From Pelodera strongyloides (Eukaryota > Nematoda > Chromadorea > Rhabditida > Rhabditidae): DNA of 64,000 nucleotides. Of the stretch, positions 46,118 to 58,111 are shown piece by piece; position 1 is the first letter of the stretch, and the number at the start of each line of letters is the position of its first letter. The stretch is from the NCBI GenBank assembly GCA_036852015.1, contig JAANDG010000004.1, forward strand, positions 1 to 64,000, in the 5' to 3' direction. The notes below the pieces were generated by a model that saw only the letters and a list, made by a program, of their open reading frames with translations, made no database searches and had not been told where the DNA came from. A program made the translations under genes and the position numbers.

Positions 46118-49100
46118 GTCACGCTCAATCACATTCTCTAATGTGCTACGAAACTGCTGCGGCAAGCTGCACGACGAGCGCGCTGTTGCCGCAGAGGAAA
46201 GTACCACATGAGACAATGCACACTAACTAACATATACTCACGAATTATTAAAATTTGACGAAAAATAACTATGATTCACGCTCAATCACATTCTCTAATG
46301 TGCTACGAAACAGCTGCGGCAAGCTACACGACGAGCGCGCTGTTGCCGCAGAGGAAAGTACCACATGAGACAATGCACACTAACTAACATATACTCACGA
46401 ATTATTAAAATTTGACGAAAAATAACTATGATTCACGCTCAATCACATTCTCTAATGTGCTACGAAACTGCTGCGGCAAGCTACACGACGAGCGCGCTGT
46501 TGCCGCAGAGGAAAAGTACCCACATGAGACAATGCGCACTAACTAACATAGACTCACGAATTACTAAAATTTGACGAAAAATAACTATGATTCACGCTCA
46601 ATCACATTCTCTAATGTGCTACGAAACTGCTGCGGCAAGCTACACGACGAGCGCGCTGTTGCCGCAGAGGAAAGTACCACATGAGACAATGCACACTAAC
46701 TAACATATACTCACGAATTATTAAAATTTGACGAAAAATAACTATGATTCACGCTCAATCACATTCTCTAATGTGCTACGAAACAGCTGCGGCAAGCTAC
46801 ACGACGAGCGCGCTGTTGCCGCAGAGGAAAGTACCACATGAGACAATGCGCACTAACTAGCATAGACTCACGAATTATTAAAATTTGACGAAAAATAACT
46901 ATGATTCACGCTCAATCACATTCTCTAATGTGCTACGAAACTGCTGCGGCAAGCTACACGACGAGCGCGCTGTTGTCGCATAGGAAAATACCACATGAGA
47001 CAATGCACACTAACTAACATAGACACGAATTATTAAAATCTAACGAAAAATAACTATGATTCACGCTTAATCACATTCTCTAATGTGCTACGAAACTGCT
47101 GCGGCAAGCTACACGACGAGCGCGCTGTTGCCGCAGAGGAAAGTGCCACATTAGACAATGCACACTAACTAACATAGACTCACGAATTATTAAAATATGA
47201 CGAAAAATAACTATGATTCACGCTCAATCACATTCTCTAATGTGCTACGAAACTGCTGCGGCAAGCTACACGACGAGCGCGCTGTTGCCGCAGAGGAAAG
47301 TACCACATTAGACAATGCACACTAACTAACATATACTCACGAATTATTAAAATTTGACGAAAAATAAAACTATGATTCACGCTCAATCACATTCTCTAAT
47401 GTGCTACGAAACTGCTGCGGCAAGCTACACGACGAGCGCGCTGTTGCCGCAGAGGAAAAGTACCACATGAGACAATGCACACTAACTAACATATACTCAC
47501 AAATTATTAAAAATTTAACGAAAAATAACTATGATTCACGCTCAATCACATTCTCTAATGCGCTACGAAACTGCTGCGGCAAGCTACACGACGAGCGCGC
47601 TGTTGCCGCAGAGGAAAGTACCACATGAGACAATGCGCACTAACTAACATAGACTCACGAATTATTAAAATTTGACGAAAAATAACTATGATTCACGATC
47701 AATCACATTCTCTAATGTGCTACGAAACTGCTGCGGCAAGCTACACGACGAGCGCGCTGTTGCCGCAGAGGAAAGTACCACATGAGACAATGCACACTAA
47801 CTAACATAGACTCACGAATTATTAAAATTTGACGAAAAATAACTATGATTCACGCTCAATCACATTCTCTAATGTGCTACGAAACTGCTGCGGCAAGCTA
47901 CACGACGAGCGCGCTGTTGCCGCAGAGGAAAGTACCACATGGGACAATGTACACTAACTAACATATACTCACGAATTATTAAAATTTGACGAAAAATAAC
48001 TATGATTCACGCTCAATCACATTCTCTAATGTTCTACGAAACTGCTGCGGCAAGCTACACGACGAGCGCGCTGTTGCCGCAGAGGAAAGTACCACATGAG
48101 TCAATGCACACTAACTAACATATGCTCACGAATTATTAAAATTTGACGAAAAAAAATAACTATGAGTCATACTGAATCACATTCTCTAATGTGCTACGAA
48201 ACTGCTGCGGCAAGCTACACGACGAGCGCGCTGTTGACGCAGAGGAAAGTACCACATGAGACAATGCACACTAACTAACATGTGCTCACGAATTATTAAA
48301 ATTTGACGAAAAAAATAACTATGAGTCATACTGAATCACATTCTCTAATGTGCTACGAAACTGCTGCGGCAAGCAACACGACGAGCGCGCTGTTGCCGCA
48401 GAGGAAAGTGCCACATTAGACAATGCACACTAACTAACATAGACTCACGAATTATTAAAATATGACGAAAAATAACTATGATTCACGCTCAATCACATTC
48501 TCTAATGTGCTACGAAACTGCTGCGGCAAGCTACACGACGAGCGCGCTGTTGCCGCAGAGGAAAGTACCACATTAGACAATGCACACTAACTAACATATA
48601 CTCACGAATTATTAAAATTTGACGAAAAATAACTATGATTCACGCTCAATCACATTCTCTAATGTGCTACGAAACTGCTGCGGCAAGCTACACGACGAGC
48701 GCGCTGTTGCCGCAGAGGAAAGTACCACATTAGACAATGCACACTAACTAACATATACTCACAAATTATTAAAATTTAACGAAAAATAACTATGATTCAC
48801 GCTCAATCACATTCTCTAATGCGCTACGAAACTGCTGCGGCAAGTTACACGACGAGCGCGCTGTTGCCGCAGAGGAAAGTACCACATGAGACAATGCGCA
48901 CTAACTAACATAGACTCACGAATTATTAAAATTTGACGAAAAATAACTATGATTCACGATCAATCACATTCTCTAATGTGCTACGAAACTGCTGCGGCAA
49001 GCTACACGACGAGCGCGCTGTTGCCGCAGAGGAAAGTACCACATGAGACAATGCACACTAACTAACATAGACTCACGAATTATTAAAATTTGACGAAAAA

Positions 49101-50417
49101 TAACTATGATTCACGCTCAATCACATTCTCTAATGTGCTACGAAACTGCTGCGGCAAGCTGCACGACGAGCGCGCTGTTGCCGCAGAGGAAAGTACCACA
49201 TGGGACAATGTACACTAACTAACATATACTCACGAATTATTAAAATTGACGGAAAAAAATAATATGATTCACGCTCAATCACATTCTCTAATGTGCTACG
49301 AAACTGCTGCGGCAAGCTACACGACGAGCGCGCTGTTGCCGCAGAGGAAAGTACCACATGAGTCAATGCACACTAACTAACATATGCTCACGAATTATTA
49401 AAATTTGACGAAAAAAAATAACTATGAGTCATACTGAATCACATTCTCTAATGTGCTACGAAACTGCTGCGGCAAGCTACACGACGAGCGCGCTGTTGCC
49501 GCAGAGGAAAGTACCACATGAGACAATGCGCACACTAACTAACATATACTCACGAAATTATTAAAATTTGACGAAAAAAATAACTATGAGTCATACTGAA
49601 TCACATTCTCTAATGTGCTACGAAACTGCTGCGGCAAGCTACACGACGAGCGCGCTGTTGCCGCAGAGGAAAGTACCACATGAGACAATGCACACTAACT
49701 AACATATACTCACGAATTATTAAAATTTGACGAAAAAAAATAACTATGATTCACGCTCAATCACATTCTCTAATGTTCTACGAAACTGCTGCGGCAAGCT
49801 ACACGACGAGCGCGCTGTTGCCGCAGAGGAAACGTCTGAACTCACAGTAACAATGCACAAAACACGTATGCAGTCTACTGCTTGAAAAAAAAAAAAAATT
49901 TGACGAAAAAAAATAATATGAGTCATACTGAATCACATTCTCTAATGCTACGAAACTGCTGCTGCTGCGGCAAGCTACACGACGAGCGCGCTGTTGCCGC
50001 AGAGGAAAGTACCACATGAGACAATGCACACTAACTAACATAATACTCACGAAATAAAAAAATTTGACGAAAAAAAAACTATGATTCACGCTCAACACAT
50101 TCTCTAATGTGATACGAAACTGCTGCGGCAAGCTACACGGAGCGCGCTGTTGCCGCAGAGTACCACATGAGACAATGCACACTAACTAACATATGCTCAC
50201 GAATTATTAAAATTTGACGAAAAAAAATAACTATGAGTCATACTGAATCACATTCTCTAATGTGCTACGAAACTGCTGCGGCAAGCTACACGACGAGCGC
50301 GCTGTTGACGCAGAGGAAAGTACCACATGAGACAATGCACACTAACTAACATGTGCTCACGAATTATTAAAATTTGACGAAAAAAATAACTATGAGTCAT
50401 ACTGAATCACATTCTCT
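46118..50417. repeat. satellite array, ~27 copies of a ~157-bp unit
   Basis: Each unit contains CACATTCTCTAATGTGCTAC, CTGCGGCAAGCTACACGACG, CGCTGTTGCCGCAGAGGAAA, GTACCACATGAGACAATGCA and AATTATTAAAATTTGACG. Copies differ by a few bases. Two inverted repeats recur per unit: CACATT...AATGTG and CTGCGGCAA...TTGCCGCAG. One unit (about 49833-49890) carries foreign text and a poly-A run. The 60-127-codon frames inside are repeat artefacts. Confidence 0.98.
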
Positions 50418-50433
50418 AAAGTAGTCAACTTAC

Positions 50434-51330
50434 GGATATGATCTGCTGCGTACTTCGGTAGGGGTCGAATGTATACAAACTTCCATCCTTATTTTGACGA
50501 TCTCTTTCCCGCGAATATACACAAACGGTGGAAATTCTTCCACTGAAAACAGTTAGCTTTATGATAACAGTAAAGGTAAAAGTAAGACCGTTTTACGCAG
50601 AGGGAGAGTCTGTATTGAAATTTTTGAGAAATCATCTGAGACTAAAAAAAAGACAGATGAATTTTTGAATGAAAAAGATGTGAGGTTACTACAGGAAAGA
50701 CAAAAACAAATAAAGGACTATAGTAAGTTAAAGTAAAAAAAAACAGTGAAAGTGAAACTTACAGTAGGGAAGTGCTTCCTTGGTATCAGGGGAGGAGCTG
50801 GCTGGAAAGGTTCGGCAAGCTTATCTTCAGTCTCGATGGTGGGGGCCCTCAGTATCGGACTTGAGGGGCACATCACACAGCCTCGAGCTCAACCCGTCTC
50901 TTGATCACTCTGAAACGATTCAAATTCTTGATTTTCGAGCAACCAGCCATGTGCTGCTAATTTCACGTTTAAAACTACTATACAATGTGACTAACTGTAT
51001 GCTCTACTCTACTAAAAAAAAAAGGGGGGGTCGCAGAATAAACGCAGATATTTCACTTTTTGGCGGTAAGATGCTAAATGTAAAAAAAAATACTAAAATG
51101 AGTCGAGAAAGTAAGAAAGATAATATAAAACATACTGGGAAATATAAAACTTACAATAATCAGGAGGGATGGTGTTTTTCTTTCGAGAGGCAGAGAAGAC
51201 GATCCGATATTCCCGGAGCGGTTGAGTTCGTCATTTGGAATCCGGCGTTCGTATTCCAGAATTCTGACTTCATTGACCTTCGTTGTCAACCCAAAATCAC
51301 AGTTCGAGCCAGGGCACGGACATATATTTT
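50434..51330 (-). CDS. candidate exons of an unrecognised gene (not joined)
   Basis: Three stretches look like exons: 51155-51330 (NICPCPGSNCDFGLT, RILEYERRIPNDELNRSG, donor GTAAGT), about 50763-50880 (PSSPILRAPTIETEDKLAEP, PLIPRKHFPT, donor GTAAGT) and 50434-50542 (acceptor TTTTCAG; in one frame DGSLYTFDPYRSTQQIIS, donor GTAAGT). Phases between them do not agree with the sites visible, so at least one exon or boundary is wrong. The last exon ends 17 bases from the satellite edge. These could be the missing 5' part of the Asn/Pro-rich gene, with the satellite in an intron, or another gene broken by it. The family is not recognised. Confidence 0.45.
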
Positions 51331-51626
51331 CTGAAATATTTATCATCAGGCTTGACAAGGCCAATGTTTGAAGAAAACAAAAAAAAACACAATTGGGGGT
51401 TCGGATAATACAAAAATGAAAATATTTATACAAATAATTATCTTTATCTAGATTTCTGCGACATTTACTTTTGCTATTATTTTAACCAGTGTTTTAAAAC
51501 GGTTCGATACATACTATAAATTTTTTCTGAATTTTTTTTTTTTTTTTTTTGAAAATACTGACTGGAGTGAAAATGAGCGAAAGTAAGAAAGATAATAAAA
51601 AATATACTGGGAAATCTAAAACTTAC

Positions 51627-51791
51627 AACAATTAGGAGAGATGTTGTTTTTCTTTAGCAGAGAAGACGATGATCCGTTATTCCCCGAGCGGTTGAGTTCG
51701 TCATTTGAAATCCGGCGTTCGTGTTCCAGAATTCAGCCTTCGTTTGTCAACCCAAAATCCCAGTTCGAGACATGGCACGGACATATGTTTT
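51627..51791 (-). pseudogene. decayed duplicate of the exon at 51155-51330
   Basis: The same text (NDELNRSG, GSSSL, acceptor TTTCAG, donor GTAAG) is about 11 bases shorter. The reading frame meets a TGA after LTNEG, so it cannot encode the same segment. Flanking intron sequence (CATCAGGCTTGACAAGGCCA) is duplicated too, so this is a tandem DNA duplication of about 460 bp. Confidence 0.7.
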
Positions 51792-52292
51792 CTGAAATAT
51801 TTATCATCAGGCTTGACAAGGCCAATCGGTTTGAAGAAAACAAAACAAAAACGAGAATTGGGGCTCGGATAATACAAAAATGAAAATATTTATACAAATG
51901 ATTATATCTTTTTATCCCAATTTCTGCGACATTTACTTTTGCTTTTATTTTATCTAGTATTTGAAAACGGTTCGATACACACTATAAAATCGAAATTCGG
52001 GATTGTCTAGAACGACACCATAGCCGGGACGGACCCTAGGCGGGAAGATCGATTTTGAGCGTAAAATCAATAAACAAATAGGGAGTAGGGATACGTTGTA
52101 GAATGGTCCGCATATGAGTGTGTGGATATGGATCTGGGAATAGGGGGCGGGGCTCCCAAATGGTGTTTTTCATTCCCAAAGCAATATAAGAAGAGGCCAA
52201 GAGGGTGGGTGTGATTCCCCCTGAGGCATTAGTCCCAAGGTGTGAGTTGTCCCGGGGGCTATATTCCCAGAGCGGGGTCGTCTCGACTAGCT

Positions 52293-53044
52293 GTGGCCGT
52301 ATGCACGAACGACCGGGGACCTCCCGGCCGGGAGGCACCCGCTAGAGCCGTCCCCACCCGGTATATGGCCCCCGGTATGCACGAAACTCCGGGTGCGGGA
52401 GGCTGACGCACTTTTGGATTTTGGGCGCGAAATTTCAAATTTTATTAATTTATACTCGACTTTGGTGTAAAATTCAGTTTTTTTCAGTAAAAGGAATAAA
52501 AGGAGGAAAGGAAAGATAAGACTCCATAATTATACCATGTTTACTCTTGTCTATATAGTATGTGTTTCTCTTCAAGTTATTTTATGGAAAAACGGCAGTT
52601 ATGTGATAAAAACCACACTACTTATGCATGTTCCGGTGCTAATGAATTTAATAGTATTTCTTATAAATTTAAGGGGGCTTGAGTGTGTTTTGTGTGTTAA
52701 TCGCGTTGTTGTCGAATAATTGGTTTAAATACTATCAAATGTGGAGAAAAAAAAATTATCACCTCGTAAACACATCGTAGGACAGCAAAGCTTTTGTTTC
52801 TTAACTGTTTTTACTTCCCCAGCTACCCTAAATGAGCTTACTAGGCAAAAATATGGAATATTTCAACGAAAAATCCGTTATAATAGTTGAGTTCCCGGTC
52901 CTTTTGTCCGGGTACGAAATTCGCCCCCGCGGGAGCCTCCGGGGACCTCCCAGAGTTTCGTGCATACCGGGAGACGGCTCTTTGCCGGGGACCTCCCACT
53001 GGGGACCTCTGGGAGGCTCCCAGTGCGTTCGTGCATACGGCCAC
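52293..53044. mobile_element. 752-bp GC-rich non-autonomous element
   Basis: Perfect 18-base terminal inverted repeats, GTGGCCGTATGCACGAAC and GTTCGTGCATACGGCCAC. Sub-terminal GGTATGCACGAAACTC and GAGTTTCGTGCATACC repeat the same idea. The ends are rich in GGGGACCTCCC; the middle (52400-52880) is AT-rich with no gene. Confidence 0.85.
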
Positions 53045-53317
53045 GTGATATTTGAATTGGAAAATAAATTAGCTGGAATTAGAGGAAAGAGAGAAGAAAT
53101 AAATGGGTGAATTGGATGGTTGCACGAAAGAAGGTGAATGCATTATTATCAAGTGGGACGGTTTTTTCCTTCATAATATGATTTGCACCAACTAGTGGAA
53201 ATAGCTCTAATTATTGTTGCACAACCTGTTTAGAAAGGCCTAAATTTACTGGGGCTTACAAGTGACAAAAAAGAATGTCCCGAAGAAAAAAGGCAGAAAC
53301 AAGTTTCAGATCTGCAA

Positions 53318-53390
53318 ATTTAGTATAAAAAAACATATATATTTCGTAATTCCAAAATACGATAGTTTTAAGCATACTTGGGAACCCCAT
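53318..53390. mobile_element. partial element B
   Basis: TTCCAAAATACGATAG and CATACTTGGGAACCCCAT match one half of the B family. Confidence 0.5.
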
Positions 53391-53705
53391 AATGTTTTCT
53401 AACTGTTCTAAAAAAAAGAACAATTCATTACGTGATCACACGCGACTTTATGGAATAAACGCAAGACATGGACGTCATACGACGCTTGAATAATAGTTAT
53501 GTAGAGACTAATACATAATTGAGTAGAGATTTGATATTATATAAATAGTTATATTGGAAGTAAAAAAATGGTTATATTGAAGTAAATACATACAAATTGA
53601 GTACCTTATTACAAATTATTTTGAGAAATAACTGGTCCTCAAGGGTATTGCAGGTACCTCTGGTAGGTGAGCTCCCACACGCGCGGATCTCTAGCTCCCA
53701 ACCAA

Positions 53706-53707
<2 letters not shown>

Positions 53708-53738
<31 letters not shown>
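53708..53738. repeat. poly-C run, 31 bases
   Basis: Thirty-one consecutive C, i.e. G31 on the minus strand, which could fold as a quadruplex. Length may be unreliable in an assembly. Confidence 0.9.
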
Positions 53739-54067
53739 AGAGAATAGAACATACTATAATTAACACATAATAAAATATCTATTTTAAAAGCAGAAAAAAC
53801 TAAACAAAAAAACAATAGTAAGAATAACTACAAAATTGGGGTTTGTACGGGCTTTATGAAATTCAAACTAACTAAAATGGTGGAAAAGAGTCCTAAGGCC
53901 GGGTTTAGTACCTTCCCCGCATTGAAACCCCCACGAATTTCCGAAACCAGCTGGTCCAAAACAGCAGTGAACGCGCAGTTGGTCCGCTCCGCCCATTTAC
54001 CCATCCACCGATTGTTCTGCGGTTATTTTGATGTCCATGCACCCACAATATTTGACTTTATTTGTTC

Positions 54068-54358
54068 CGCACCCACGCTTTGACTTTATATCAGAGTTTG
54101 TTGCCCCCGTTGAACATTAGCCGTTCGAAAACTCGTCGAACGGCGAATTTGAATGGCTTATCACTTGTTACTAGTTTTCTAATTTTATCTCATCATCTAG
54201 TTTTGTTTTAGATTTTAGATGGAAACGATTGGACTATGATTTGCACTGTATATAGATAAAAACAAATGCCAATAAAAAACACTCACAATCAGTCAGAATG
54301 TTAGTAAAGGTATGGGAATGATTTAGTGGTTTTCAATGTTATATGTCCCACTATTTAG
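54068..54358 (+). repeat. 280-bp duplication, right copy
   Basis: Partner of 45733-46010, in the same orientation, about 3.6 kb beyond the right edge of the satellite. Confidence 0.9.
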
Positions 54359-54759
54359 CGTAATATAATAGTAGCACCCGTGATTTATGTTCACTTCTTT
54401 TTATTTTATTTTTTTTTCTCCTTCAAAATAGGACATTTACCACGTGCCTAATTGTGAGATCTAAAACCAGCCTTGGATCACGAGACCGCATTCCTTTGAC
54501 AGTCTCCTAGAGTATTCTTTGTGAGGGGTTGAGTCATTCTAACTCTACTCATGATCAAATAGTGAGTAAAAATCGCTGTCATTTGGTAAGTTCAGTATCG
54601 TGCAGAATCACGCAAAATTTTAGACTGGTCTAATCTTTGTTCAAGTAAAAATAATAGCCGTGAAAGAAATTACACAAAATATCCCTCCCTTTTTTTGTCA
54701 GAGTCACAGAAAATTCATTCACCATTATCAATAAAAAATTATAATACATGTATGTTCGT

Positions 54760-55552
54760 AAATCTGCTGCGGCGGCGGCGCAGTATTCTTTCTACGCATT
54801 TTATAATGCACTTCACAACCTCTCTGACCGGACTCTGACCATCTGCAGATAGCCGGCTTATTGATCTCTGCTTGGCTTGTTATGTCTGCAACCTCATGTC
54901 CAGCTGCACTCTCTCATCCAAGCTGCTTGAAATCTAATCGGGTGACCACCCGCAATGCAATGGGCTTTTGTTGCACGCGCGTGACCTAACCCCATGGGTT
55001 ACACGTCGCCCTATAGTGGGAACATCTTCCCAAGTTGTTTGTTAATACCAGCTCCTTATCTTTACCACTCTTACATTACCTACAGGTTATAATGCACATC
55101 CGGGTTATACCTACAGGTTATAATGCACATCCGGTTTTGGCAAACATGTTTCAGGTGAATCACAGACCACGTCGAAATGGTAACTCTTTAACTCTTATTC
55201 AGGATTCTGTTAAACTTACCCAGTCTCTGTTCTCGTTTAAGCACAGGGCCACTCGTTTGTGGAACCTACTTCCTGATAGTATTGTTCTTTCGAGTTCCGT
55301 TGATTCGTTTAAAACCCGCATTGACGAGCTTGATCTAATCGAGCTTTATGAAGTAGCAAATAGAAACATTCACCTTTAGTTATTCACATGTACCTTCATT
55401 CCTTTGTTGTACATAGTTTTTGTCGCTTGTTATATGCGCTTTGTTACTCTCATTGTTATTTGTTTTGTTGTTGTTGTTGTTATATTATTATTGTCGTCTT
55501 TTTTTTTGTCTTCCGCTTTACTTCGGTGTACACTGAATAAAGTATTCATATA
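54760..55552 (+). mobile_element. decayed LINE (non-LTR retrotransposon) 3' end
   Basis: A 114-codon frame at 55035-55379 ends with RATRLWNLLPDSIVLSSS followed by VDSFKTRIDELD, the typical C-terminal tail of LINE reverse transcriptases. Upstream text such as NRVTTRNAMGFCCTRV is broken by stops. The 3' UTR ends in (TTG)n, TTATTATTG and an AATAAAGTATTCATAT tail. No intact polymerase is present. Confidence 0.8.
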
Positions 55553-56777
55553 TCATATAATTTCCTTCGAATAATGCGGTAGAAACATAGAATACGTCCT
55601 GAAAATCGGAATTTTGTGGATTTTTCTTGATTGTCCATGTTTTGGTGCTAATTTTTGTTTTAGGATTGTGTAGAATCTTATTTTGAGCGTGTACGTTTTG
55701 ATTTTCCCATATGGCATACCTTGGGATTGTGCTGTAATTAGATTTGGTACGGTAAGGACCACCCACGAAGAAATTATTTAAGATTAAAAATAATCAATAA
55801 ATCAATATACTGTTTTTAATTGTCAGCCAGGAAACGTGATGTGATTTGTTTCCCATACGTACGAATATGTTCTACAGACTGCTATTGATCGTTATTCCGT
55901 TGTTTTGACTCCTCCGCTGGTATTATTCTATTTGCTTGCACTTTATCGTTCTATTTTTCCGGTTTAATACTGCGAGGTGTGTCTTTGTGGTATTCAAGAA
56001 GTTACTGTTTCCATATACTGGAAACAAATCTTACATCTCATTTTGCAACCCTGAAAGAAAGGCAAAACGTTCTCCCACTCCGATATATCCGATAAGCATT
56101 GGCAATTGGTCACTAATCACTAATTATCTTTTCTTGAATATGCTAAATTCCTTCCGTGCATTTCCGTTGAGTGTAAAACGTCCATGCGGAGATGAGTGTT
56201 TCTTATTTGTTATCTATGCTGTCCATGCAGCTTTCTCTCTCTTTCTTTTTCTCGCTTTCTTCTCTCTACAAACTCCGTTCCTTTCCTTGCATTCTTTTTC
56301 CCTATTTTCTCTCCCTCTCTCTTTCGATGTTAGAGAGTTTTCCAGTGCAAAAAGACCCGTTGCACACCTCCGCCAACGCATCAAGCTTCAGCTTACTCGT
56401 ATAGTTAGTACTATTGATTCGCGTATCTTATAAATAGCACAATTTATTCGCTAAAAAAGTATCCTTGACGATTTATGTTAAGCTTTACTTTCCTCCAATA
56501 TTATTCGTTTGTAGACGCAAACTCCTTTCGAACGAAGATACGCAATTCTCAATTTTAACTTATTGTTAGGACTTCAATTTTAACTTAGAATGTTTAGAAC
56601 CTTAAACGTTATTGTCTTTGGTTTTGGTGGCAATCCTCGCTTCCCGTATTTGTTGGTCGGCGCTGTTGCTGTTAATTGGAAAGGAACGTCTGTTCGATTT
56701 GTATGATTCATGCAAAACAATTTCTTTTATTTGTTCTTTTTCAGATTCACTGTCAAAAGACACGTCAAATTCGTCCA
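55553..56777. other. 5' flank of the RING gene
   Basis: No gene is supported. The frame at 55936-56433 is hydrophobic and Ser/Phe-rich and includes a CT tract (56226-56330), so I treat it as chance. TTTTTCAG at 56737-56744 precedes the RING gene start by 33 bases and could be a cis-acceptor or a trans-splice acceptor. Confidence 0.4.
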
Positions 56778-58041
56778 ATGGACACTGCCATTCACTCCGA
56801 TAAAGAATGTGGAGTGTGCTACATGGTGGGTAGTTAATTAGTTTACCTTTTAGTTTTATCAATCCAATTATCCAATCCGTATAATTCTTTGGTCATGGTC
56901 ATAGACAAACTTTTTGAGTTTTTCGTTCTTCTATGGACAGAAACCGATAGTAAAATCACGCATTATTAGCACCTCCATTGGCTCAGGTCAACTCCAGCTA
57001 CTCATCTTTAGCTGCCCCGTTTGGTTCGGTATGCTATTCTATGTTGGAACCTGTCGTAAAATTGTGAAGTTTATTTACCTCCTCTTATGTAATACTCGTG
57101 ATTCTGTTGTGTTCTGTTTTTCTTTTATGTATATAATTATAATAACGTTTTTAGCAATACAGTGACAACCATAACGCTGTCGCACTTCGCTGCGGACACG
57201 TGTTCGGTGAAGAGTGCGCTGTTGAGTGGATCAATAACAGGTTCGGCTTATTATTTTTTTATAATTAAAGTATTAACTCTAGCCCTTGCACATTTGTGTA
57301 ATTGCGTTAAACGTAGAGGTGCAACGAAACGTTTCCGAATACAATCTGACCGCGGTGTAGAACAGTAGAACAGTTTCTGTCACCTTGAATGACAGCGCGG
57401 TAACATAGTGAACAGACATAGCCTCAGTCTCAATTTCCCTATTCACCAACTGTCGCATATTACTCTAAATTCAGTCGTGTATGTGGTCGACGATATGCAT
57501 AATTATCGGTTTGCATTGTTGTTTCTAAATATTTTTATTGGGGTTGTTGATCATATTAACTTATTTATTTATTTATTACAATTCTGTTTCAGACACAACT
57601 GTCCAATGTGTAAAGTACACGCGAAGAAGAACCAGTTGCTACGGCTGTACAACACTCCTCGGGTACTTTTTTGTAATAGTATTTGGTAATATCAATATGA
57701 GACATAAACTCCTTATTCCTCTACCGTTTTTTTTTTGATAGATACTCTTTTTTGAATGAAGCTCCCAGTGGTCTTATTGTACCATACCAGCCAACTGAGA
57801 CACTGATTCGGGCTAGGGCCAGTTACTAGTTTACGTACAACTAAATGTAGGTTCGCGGTATATCTGAATTCCGTTCCTTTAGCTGCCTCGTCAGAAGAAG
57901 TCCAAAGGCACGCCCACTCCGGATGAAGACCCCTCGAAGAACCGTGTGAAAGAGCTGAGAGACAAGCTCAAAGTGCGCAAGAACCGAATCAGGGAACTCC
58001 GAGAGGAGAATGCCAAACTCAAGCTTAAATTAGTGTGAGTA

Positions 58042-58111
<70 letters not shown>

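Noticed and set aside
46118..50417. Repeat array as a possible CRISPR or as coding repeats
   Set aside because: Units are ~157 bp tandem copies without distinct spacers, in eukaryotic DNA. Frames of 60-127 codons simply cross the satellite and change between units.
50780..51334. 184-codon forward frame
   Set aside because: Its composition is not protein-like, and the minus strand of the same DNA has exon-like stretches with good splice sites. The frame also crosses A and G homopolymers.
55936..56433. 165-codon forward frame upstream of the RING gene
   Set aside because: Composition follows a CT-rich tract (Phe/Leu/Ser), no domain is recognisable, and the true RING gene starts at 56778 in a separate exon.
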